A DNA stretch of 64,000 nucleotides, taken from positions 1 through 64,000 of the forward strand of contig CAYPHY010000014.1 of the NCBI GenBank assembly GCA_964410625.1, read 5' to 3'. Position numbers and translations under genes: made by a program. The DNA is from CAYPHY01 sp964410625. GTDB taxonomy: Bacteria; Chloroflexota; Anaerolineae; Promineifilales; Promineifilaceae. The number at the start of each line of letters is the position of its first letter. Position 1 is the first letter of the stretch. Shown piece after piece: positions 19,401 to 26,336 of this stretch. Under the pieces are notes generated by a model. That model worked only from the letters and a program-made list of their open reading frames with translations, was not told where the DNA came from and made no database searches.

Positions 19401-21120
19401 CAAAATCCTTGTTCTCGATGAACTGCATCAGGCGCGGCGCGTTGCGGCCGTCCGTCCACAAATCATGTTTCGTTCCCGATGGGATACCGATCACCGCCTG
19501 CGTGCCGTTTAAGGTCAGCGTCGAATCACCCAATGGATCAATGAAGGTCCATAAGTTTTCATTCAACGCGCAACCGCTGAAGTCGTCGGAGGCAGGGGTA
19601 TCGGGGGCCGAGTCGTTGGTGAAGATGGCCGTCACCGTCTGGTCGTCAAACATCTCCACGGTGATCGGGTTGGCTGTGCCGCCCGCTGCGCCTGACCATC
19701 CGGCAAAGCTGGAACCAGCCTCAGGAACGGCCGTCAATTTCACCGGCTCGCCAAACAAATAGGAGTTCTTGGGAGGCGTGCGCGTCACGCTGCCCTGTCC
19801 GTTGCCGGTGGTGTTCACTGTCAGCTTAGGCAGTGGCTGGGTGCTGTTCAGATTCACCGTCACCTTGCCAAATTCAGCATCCACATGGTGGGCCAGCAGG
19901 ATGATCGAGCCTGCATCCGGCTCGCCCGGTCGCCCGGCTTTTTCAAAGTCCCAGGCCGCCGGTTCCGCCCCGGTCACATCCCACATCTTAAAGCGATAGG
20001 TGGCGGGTTGGTTTCCCGCGTTCGATTGAATCTGCACCTTAAACATGTAGGTCTCGCCTGGGCTGATTTGACGGCCGTTTTCAGCAAGCGTAATTCCACC
20101 ATGCCCCAAGAGTTGCATTCCAGAGGTGATGGTATCCCCCGATTTCGACCATCGATACCAGGCCAACGCCCCCAGCCGTCGCCAGCCGACGCGGGGGAGG
20201 ATGTCATTTAGATCAAAGTGGCCTTGCCAGCGCACCAGGACGCCGACGGCCGGGCCGTTGCTGGGAGCAGGAAAGCCGCTGTCATCGTATTTATTAATTT
20301 TGATCGGCACTGTCACCGTGTAGTCACGCCAGGTCAGATCACCCAGGGCGAGCAAGCGATCATAAGACAACAACATCGGTTTAACCGTGCCATTGGGGTC
20401 GTTAAGCACCCACTCGCCCGTTACAACCTGGCCATGATCGTTGATCGTGCTGGCCGTACTCCAATCAAAGGTATAGGTTCCGGGCGACCAGGAGTTATTG
20501 CCCGCATCGTAGTTGATCGTAACAGTAGCGACCGTTGGGGTGGTAACACCATCGGTTGCCGTAATCGCCACCTGGTTTAGACCATCTTTTAGGGTTGTGT
20601 AGTCAATTTCAATGATGAAATCGCCAGACTGGGTCAGGCGGCGTTGATCGGGGCCGCGATTCAGTGACTGCGGTGGCCCGCCGTTCAGTGAATAAGTCAG
20701 CCCTGTGACCGGCGTTGGATTCGTGACCCGGCCGAGGATGTTAACCCACTTCTGCGGATCGCCGTTCTCTCCAAATTGCTGGTTGGTTCCATACCAAACC
20801 GTGATCATGGGGCTATCCGGCGCGGCCTGGAACTCGGCCCCCTCCAGCGGGGCGACGGGTTCGCTTTGGGCAAACACCAAATCTTCCGGCGCGACGGGCG
20901 AACCATTTTCCAAGACCGGCTTTTCATCGCCGCCCAACGCCTGTAACTCACTCTGGTCAGGGGTTGGGAAAGTGGGTTGCGCCGGTTGCGGCTGTTGGCC
21001 GGTCATTGACGACTCAGCCGTTTGTTGCGCGGCCGTTGCCGCCGCCTGAACAGAACCGGCCAGAATAACAGTTACCAGAACTACCAGTGTGAACAACAAG
21101 GTTCTAACAGGTCGTTTCAT
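16492..21120 (-). CDS. Giant secreted modular protein C (nine InlB-type repeats)
   Basis: A 1542-residue protein with signal peptide MKRPVRTLLFTLVVLVTVI and a GAGGAG upstream of the ATG. It has the class II N-terminal module shared with protein E: a low-complexity lead, then TVWYGTNQQFGENG...WVNILGR and a jelly-roll-like region (ALAWYRWSKSG). Next come one InlB B-type repeat, a DUF1349-like module (DDFSGCALNENLW), seven more repeats, a second DUF1349-like module (DDFSGCVLNSQW) and a ninth repeat. It ends in RLFMPIVLR. Only the repeats directly after a lectin-like module carry a Cys (YACGE, YTCGQ). The role is inferred as a long surface or matrix fibre with glycan-binding heads. No enzymatic motif was seen. 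Confidence 0.85.
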   Translation of the reverse strand: MKRPVRTLLFTLVVLVTVILAGSVQAAATAAQQTAESSMTGQQPQPAQPTFPTPDQSELQALGGDEKPVLENGSPVAPEDLVFAQSEPVAPLEGAEFQAAPDSPMITVWYGTNQQFGENGDPQKWVNILGRVTNPTPVTGLTYSLNGGPPQSLNRGPDQRRLTQSGDFIIEIDYTTLKDGLNQVAITATDGVTTPTVATVTINYDAGNNSWSPGTYTFDWSTASTINDHGQVVTGEWVLNDPNGTVKPMLLSYDRLLALGDLTWRDYTVTVPIKINKYDDSGFPAPSNGPAVGVLVRWQGHFDLNDILPRVGWRRLGALAWYRWSKSGDTITSGMQLLGHGGITLAENGRQISPGETYMFKVQIQSNAGNQPATYRFKMWDVTGAEPAAWDFEKAGRPGEPDAGSIILLAHHVDAEFGKVTVNLNSTQPLPKLTVNTTGNGQGSVTRTPPKNSYLFGEPVKLTAVPEAGSSFAGWSGAAGGTANPITVEMFDDQTVTAIFTNDSAPDTPASDDFSGCALNENLWTFIDPLGDSTLTLNGTQAVIGIPSGTKHDLWTDGRNAPRLMQFIENKDFELEAKFDSTLDDRIQIQGMLIEADANNYIRINFQWDNNNYKVLAYSFSNGSPTKRIDTTITNVSPIYMQVRRVGDEWTVRYSADGTAWTPLTPFTFAMAPTSAGVFVGTAGRNPAFTGQIDYFFNTDSPIEPEDGPIKLTVTEVGEGSVAINPNKATYACGEEVTLTATPESGWAFTGWSGDASGTNPTITVTMDRAKNITANFESSSQYTLTVNTSGSGTVQKDPDLPSYGQGQVVTLTAVAELGHQFSGWSGALTGTTNPATITMDGDKTVTAAFTSAPPRTLTITKNGPGEVTVVPDKPTYLNGEVVTLTAVPTAGHSFAGWGGDLTGNANPATVVMEGNKVISANFFPDEYTLEVAFAGSGGGTVDKSPDKPLYYEGEEVTLTALPNADSAFVSWTGDVTSNSDTVTVKMTGNKLVTATFAQASGYSLVVNTVGDGQVTVDPQKTEYDFGDIVTLTATPNGEAFFAGWSGDLTGNQNPATITIVEDTAITATFGGAGQYAINVTFIGQGSEVIRNPDKTLYSAGEQVSLTAVGEIGHRFVSWGGDVNSTDNPLVVTVNQNMNLTATFQQAPTYTLNLSSDGNGTATAVVIHPPNSNHPPPYFHGEILRLSATPSNPANYRFAGWTGDLVSNANPAQLLMDGNKTVMAHFTDSKAPLSDDFSGCVLNSQWQFVNPRDQGVPANERTGSYELNGSQAVITVLGQNPETGAGVDHNIWKDGNFAARLMQPAANTDFVLEAKFESAVTQRYQIQGILVEQTPGRFLRFDFFSDGTNPNETQVHVYAASVDVQNNIGRARRNVIIEPEADDNLYLRVQRMGDRWFLWYSFDGVNWETTGGSFNDVLQVSRVGVYAGSTGSGGSIPGHTAVIDYFFNNAAPIDFEDSNAGRINVNIEGQGRVDRTPNQDTYTCGQEVELRAVPNPGWRFIRWSGDLTGSNPVASLTVNGPRNVTAVFAPAQTRLFMPIVLR

Positions 21121-21146
21121 CGTTCTAATTGCTCCTCAGGGAAGAT

Positions 21147-21216
21147 AGTAGGCAGTAGGCAGTTGACAGTGGACAGTAGACGGAAATCAAACTGTCCACT
21201 CCCAACTGCTTACTGA
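21147..21216. repeat. Iterated AGTAGGCAGTAGGCAGTTGACAGT hairpin
   Basis: Iterated GTAGGCAGTAGGCAGT and TGACAGTGGACAGTAGAC face CTGTCCACTCCCAACTGCTTACTG. It lies between proteins D and C and overlaps the start of protein D's 3' flank. The same words appear at 16440-16478. Confidence 0.75.
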
Positions 21217-21217
21217 C

Positions 21218-24200
21218 TCAATCGTTGGTCGAACCAACGGCTACAGGCATATACAGGAAGAAATCGGTCGAGGCCCCTTCTTCGATAAAGCGGGCGGTGA
21301 TGGCGTAATGTTGCTCAACGGTCAGATTTAGCGTGCGATTGCTGCCGCTGACGCCACTGCCGCTCCATCCGGCGAATTGCCAGCCGGCGGCCGGGTTGGC
21401 CGTCAACGTCACCTCATCCCCACAGGCATAGCCAGGGCGGTTCGGGCTGCGGCCGACCGTCCCCTGACCATCCACGTTCACGTTCATCCGGTAGAATGAC
21501 TCCTCCGGGTTAATCGGTGCGCCAGCATCGAAGAAGTAATCAACCAGTACAGTGTGGGCCGGGTTGCCGCCGCTATTACCGGCGAAGATACCCACATAGT
21601 TCGCATTCAAAGCGAAGTTAAAACTCCCTCCGCTCGTCCAGTTGGTTCCGTTGAAAGAGTACTCTTGTGTCCAACGATTACCTTCACGGGTGACGCGCAT
21701 CCAGATTGGCGCCGTCAGGTTCGTGATGCGGTCATTGTTTCGACGACGCGGGGAACCACCCTCGAAGGTCGCAGCGTAAACCGTCACCTGATCACCGCTG
21801 TTGCGGAAAAAGTCAAAGCGGACTAAATCATCCTCGTCCTGGCCGATGATAATCCCTTGCATCGGGGTCAGGGTATCCACACCGCCCAATGGGGAATCAA
21901 ACTTGATCTCGAAGACGAAATCGGTGTTCTCAATTCCCTGGCGAACGTGGGGAGCGCGAATAATCTGGCCGCCACCAGTTGGCGGATAGACATTGTGCTC
22001 AATTCCACCCTGAACCGTGAGTGCCAGTTGGTGGTCGCTTGTTATCTCCACCTTACTGCCATCATTGAGCGGGTTCACAAAGGTCCAGACACTGGTATTC
22101 AGTTCACAGGCGCTAAAGTCATCGGAAACCGTGCCGGATGTTTCGCCGGTGATAAAGGTCATTTCGGGCGAGCTACCAACGTTTTCGGCAGCATCTTCCG
22201 AACTGGCGACAAAGTAGTAGAGTGTATCGGCTTGCAGACCGGTCAAGACAAGCGAATGGTTCGTCACCATTACCACGTCCGAAACCGGCGGCAATTCATA
22301 GAAATCAGTCAGGCCATAATTGACCACGCTACTCCCCGGCACATTGGTCACCCAGGAGACGACGGCCGATGTCCCACCCGGTAAGATAGAGACATCCACA
22401 TCCGATACCTCAATCGGTGGAGCGACCCCAAAGTTGGCGGTGATGTTCAGATCACTTTGCACGTCAATTTCGATGACACTCCCCGTCGCCGTGATGTCGC
22501 CACTCCAGCCGGTGAAGACGTAGCCGGAATCAGGCACGGCCGTCAGCGTCAGGGGATCGTTGTATAGATAAAACGCTTTGTCCGGCACTTTTGTCACTGA
22601 TCCATTGCCATTCACCGTCACATTGACCTCATACTGGGCAATGGCGAAGTTTGCCGTGACCGCAGCGTCCTGGGTGATCGTCAATGTCTTGGTCAATTCT
22701 GTGCCGGTGACTGCCCCTGTCCAACTGGTTAGCTCCCAGCCGGGTTTGGGCACGGCCGTCAGCGTCACCACCTGTCCATACCCATACTTACCCGTCGTTG
22801 GGTTAGGAGGGGGATCCAGCGTCACAGTTCCGCCACTCCCATCAGCGGGAACGCTATTTACCACCAGGGAATGCTGCGCCTGGACAAAGGTAGCGGTGGC
22901 CGAGATGCTGTTGGTCATGGTGAAGCTGGCTGTTGGGTTCAGCGGCTGCTGGGTAGGAACATTCCCATCCCAACCACCAAAGCTCCAACCGGTCGCGGCA
23001 ACGGCCGTCAGCGTTATCGGTGTACCATGTTCATAGGTCGCCTGATCAGGCTTCTTCGTTACCGTTCCACCCACACCAACACCATCATGGATGATGCCAA
23101 TGTTAACGGTATAGGCTTCTTTGGTGAAGGTCGCGTCAATGTCTGTATTGCCGGTAATGATAATCGTTTCGGTCGGGCTTTCGCTAGTCAGCGTCCCCGT
23201 CCAGCCGGTGAATGCCCAGCCTGGATCCGGTATCGCCGTCAGCGTCACTTCATCACCATAGTTATAGATATCCTGCTGTGGATCAACGGTATAGCTACCA
23301 CCGTCTTCGCCAGGATCTCCCCCCACCGACAACACATCCACAGTTAATGTATAAGGTGTGTTGTTGGTGAAGGTAGCCGTGATGGTCTTTCCGGTGTCCA
23401 TCGTCACATTGGACACCGGATTTGTGCTGACCAAATCGCCGCTATAACCGGCAAATACCCAATCCGCGGCAGGTGTGGCACTCAATTGCACCGGTTCGCC
23501 ACAGCTATAGAACGCTTTTTCCGGGTTACGGGTAACGGTCCCATTGCCAACAATCGCCAAATCGAGTTTAAGGCTGTCACCATCTTCCGGGTTAATGGGG
23601 GCCGCTGTGTCAAAGAAGTAATCAATCACACCGGTATAAGCCGGGTTACCCCCTGTGTTGCCCACAAAGACGCCTGCCTGGGTGGTGTTCAAAGCCTTGT
23701 TGATCGTCGTCAGTGTCGTCCAATCCTGGCCATTGAGCGACGATTGCATCGTCCAGGTAGTGCCGGTACGAGTCACGCGCAAGTAGGCGGGAATCGCCCC
23801 GGTCAACACTTCAGAGAAAACACTCTGGGCATTCCCGTTTTTACCATCAACAATCACTGCTGTATTGTTGTTACCATTGCTCTGATAGTTAAAGCGCAGA
23901 AAGTTACCGCTGTCTTGCTGGACAAGGATGCCATGCATCTGTGTTTTGACAGTGGGAACCGAGTCAAATTTGACTTCGATTTCAAAGTCTTCGTTTTGGA
24001 TGTCCTGCATAATTCGCGGCGCATTGATCCCACTCTTCCAGATGTCATGCCCCGTTCCAGGGGGGACCGAAATGCTGACTTGTTCGCCAGTCATCATTAT
24101 GGTGGCGTCCCCCAACGGGTTATAGTAAGTCCAGATCGAAGCATCTAGCTGGCAACCACTGAAATCATCAGAGAGGACAGCGCCGGGTTCGCGGCCGGTC

Positions 24201-26125
24201 ATAAACACCGCGTCCGTGGTCATAGCTGTGTTGCCATCCAGGTCCGTTGATGTCAATCGGTAATGGTACTCAGTCAGCGGTGTGAGGCCATTGAGCTGCA
24301 AAGAGTGACTTGTCTTCAATGCCGCGTCCGTCACGTCGCCCAATTCATAGGCGGCCGTCTTGCCATAGGCCAATTTACTGCTGGCGTTCTCATTTGTTTG
24401 CCATTTGATAACCGCCGAATCGTAACTGGCAGTGACGCTGACATTGCTGATCAGCGGCGGAACTGTGTCCACATCCTCAACCTTGAAGGTGTAGACATCG
24501 GCGCTGGGCATACAGTTGCCCAGGAGATCGCAGCCATAGAGGGTAACGGTGATATTGGCGAGAAACGGATAAGCCTGAGCCGGGGTAAAGGTGAGCGTAT
24601 AGTCCAGGCTGTGTCCGGTAATCTGCGGATTCACCTTGGCGCCATTAACCGTCATCACAATGCTGCTTTTGTCAATGCCAACGGTGTTATCAGACAGTCG
24701 CAGCACGACCGGCGCATGGCGGTCCACATTGGTGGCGTTTGGAGCAGGGGAACGGCTGGCAACCACTGGCCCTGCGGTATCTGGCGGAGAAGGGGCAGTG
24801 CGTTTCAGCACAATCATCGGCCCTGGCTTTTCGATAAAGTGGCCGGTCCCCGACCCCGAATAGAGATAGGTGATCCGGTTCTGGCCGTTATTAAGCGCGT
24901 TCTTGTTAAATGTTTTCACCGACATCGCCCAATCGTCCGAACTTGAATAAGCGCTCGACGGTGATAGATCGTTGATCGAAAACTGCGGCCGACGCCAGTA
25001 ATTACCAACCAGATAAGCGACCTGATAATCGGCCAGATTGACACTGGCGGGTATATCAAAGAAGTATTGCACCGAATCGGGCCGCTGCCCGTTCATGTGT
25101 AGGCCAAAGTCGGTGAAATTGGGGACGGTGAAGGCAATAATGGGGTTGTTGCGCACCAGCGAGAACGCGGCCGATACCCCGCCCGCTGCATCACGCACAT
25201 TTCCGGCCGCATCTACCACGCGAATTTTGAATTTGACGCCGGACTGGTTCCAGATGTGCTTCAAATCCCAGGTCACATTGGCGGTGCCATTTACCACATC
25301 CACTGTGCCGATATGGTTGATTGTTCCGCCCGTCTTGGTGGGTTGGCCGGTATATTCGCGGCCGCCCGGATGCCAGTTGTTACGTGTGGAATGGTGCCAA
25401 TCCGTTGTCTTGCCATCATTGTCCACATCATACCCTTCGTAATAGGCGTGAAACTCGACAAATTTGGCCTCGCTCACTTGCGCCGAAAGCTGAAGCTGAT
25501 CACTATCAATTCTGAGCAGCCCACCCTGGTTTGGGGTAAAGGAGCCGTTGTCGGCCGTGATCGTAAGCAGATCGCCGTCGGGTGGCGTCACGTCACTTCC
25601 CCCCCCAGGCGTAAGCGGATTGTTCTCATCATAGTAGAGACGGATCGCTACATCATGGATATGGATTTGCGCCGTACTGGTGAAATGGATCTGATTATTG
25701 CCCTGTTGAAGCTCATTCACCGCTACTTCGCCCGCCCAGGGGGTACGGCTCCAATCACCACCGGCATTGGGATGATATTCAGTTGACGCCCCATTGAGAG
25801 TGAAACGCACACCGGGATTGTTGCGGTTGCGCCATAGGTCGAGATAAATCTCAGCCTTCACCACATTGTCCAAACCATCAGGCAATGTGAAATTCATCGT
25901 CTTGGGGCATTTGGGATAGGGTTCGGCATACCAGGAGCCGTTCGGGGAACTCGGGGTCCCATCGTCATTACAACCCCCGGTAAACTCCTTGTGGTCAATC
26001 CAGTACTCTTTATACGTCGTTTCGGTGTTTTCGTCATAAACACCGGCCTGGGCAATTTGTGGCGGAATACTCCCCAAACCAACCATACCCAATAAAAATA
26101 GCATGATGATACCAATGCGCTTCAT
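21218..26125 (-). CDS. Giant secreted modular protein D (two lectin-like modules)
   Basis: 1635 residues from the ATG at 26125, preferred over an in-frame GTG at 26137 because GTGAGG just upstream gives a ribosome site and MKRIGIIMLFLLGMVGLG is a clean signal peptide. Layout: class I N-terminal module (FTGGC, KCPKT, YDVDNDG loop), Big_5-like domain (CDLLGNC), fibronectin III-like domain, DUF1349-like module (DDFSGCQL), five InlB B-type repeats (first with YSCGE), a second fibronectin III-like domain, a second DUF1349-like module (DDFSACEL) and a last repeat with YACGD. The tail is FFLYMPVAVGSTND. It is the largest of the five and looks like a class I protein extended by an extra lectin-repeat unit. 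It is probably extracellular. Confidence 0.85.
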   Translation of the reverse strand: MKRIGIIMLFLLGMVGLGSIPPQIAQAGVYDENTETTYKEYWIDHKEFTGGCNDDGTPSSPNGSWYAEPYPKCPKTMNFTLPDGLDNVVKAEIYLDLWRNRNNPGVRFTLNGASTEYHPNAGGDWSRTPWAGEVAVNELQQGNNQIHFTSTAQIHIHDVAIRLYYDENNPLTPGGGSDVTPPDGDLLTITADNGSFTPNQGGLLRIDSDQLQLSAQVSEAKFVEFHAYYEGYDVDNDGKTTDWHHSTRNNWHPGGREYTGQPTKTGGTINHIGTVDVVNGTANVTWDLKHIWNQSGVKFKIRVVDAAGNVRDAAGGVSAAFSLVRNNPIIAFTVPNFTDFGLHMNGQRPDSVQYFFDIPASVNLADYQVAYLVGNYWRRPQFSINDLSPSSAYSSSDDWAMSVKTFNKNALNNGQNRITYLYSGSGTGHFIEKPGPMIVLKRTAPSPPDTAGPVVASRSPAPNATNVDRHAPVVLRLSDNTVGIDKSSIVMTVNGAKVNPQITGHSLDYTLTFTPAQAYPFLANITVTLYGCDLLGNCMPSADVYTFKVEDVDTVPPLISNVSVTASYDSAVIKWQTNENASSKLAYGKTAAYELGDVTDAALKTSHSLQLNGLTPLTEYHYRLTSTDLDGNTAMTTDAVFMTGREPGAVLSDDFSGCQLDASIWTYYNPLGDATIMMTGEQVSISVPPGTGHDIWKSGINAPRIMQDIQNEDFEIEVKFDSVPTVKTQMHGILVQQDSGNFLRFNYQSNGNNNTAVIVDGKNGNAQSVFSEVLTGAIPAYLRVTRTGTTWTMQSSLNGQDWTTLTTINKALNTTQAGVFVGNTGGNPAYTGVIDYFFDTAAPINPEDGDSLKLDLAIVGNGTVTRNPEKAFYSCGEPVQLSATPAADWVFAGYSGDLVSTNPVSNVTMDTGKTITATFTNNTPYTLTVDVLSVGGDPGEDGGSYTVDPQQDIYNYGDEVTLTAIPDPGWAFTGWTGTLTSESPTETIIITGNTDIDATFTKEAYTVNIGIIHDGVGVGGTVTKKPDQATYEHGTPITLTAVAATGWSFGGWDGNVPTQQPLNPTASFTMTNSISATATFVQAQHSLVVNSVPADGSGGTVTLDPPPNPTTGKYGYGQVVTLTAVPKPGWELTSWTGAVTGTELTKTLTITQDAAVTANFAIAQYEVNVTVNGNGSVTKVPDKAFYLYNDPLTLTAVPDSGYVFTGWSGDITATGSVIEIDVQSDLNITANFGVAPPIEVSDVDVSILPGGTSAVVSWVTNVPGSSVVNYGLTDFYELPPVSDVVMVTNHSLVLTGLQADTLYYFVASSEDAAENVGSSPEMTFITGETSGTVSDDFSACELNTSVWTFVNPLNDGSKVEITSDHQLALTVQGGIEHNVYPPTGGGQIIRAPHVRQGIENTDFVFEIKFDSPLGGVDTLTPMQGIIIGQDEDDLVRFDFFRNSGDQVTVYAATFEGGSPRRRNNDRITNLTAPIWMRVTREGNRWTQEYSFNGTNWTSGGSFNFALNANYVGIFAGNSGGNPAHTVLVDYFFDAGAPINPEESFYRMNVNVDGQGTVGRSPNRPGYACGDEVTLTANPAAGWQFAGWSGSGVSGSNRTLNLTVEQHYAITARFIEEGASTDFFLYMPVAVGSTND

Positions 26126-26254
26126 CCAATACCTCACAATTATGTACTTGTAATTCGTCAGTTAAATCCAATACAACACGTTACTGATGTTTTATAGAAG
26201 AGCAGACTGGCAAAGGCTTAGGCGTCTAAGCCCGTTGCTCCCCACCTACTCGAA

Positions 26255-26323
26255 AGCGGACTTGCTTCGGCCGTTGGGCCTCGGTTAGAAACCCAACAAC
26301 CCAACGGCCGAACGCTAGTCCGC
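26255..26323 (-). repeat. Long hairpin after protein E
   Basis: AGCGGACTTGCTTCGGCCGT and ACGGCCGAACGCTAGTCCGC are imperfect complements around a short spacer that itself pairs (GTTGGG with CCCAAC). It lies just past the stop of protein E. The flank shares GTTTTATAG and CGGACTTGC words with the gap at 4735-4790. Confidence 0.7.
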
Positions 26324-26336
26324 ACGAACCGGATAC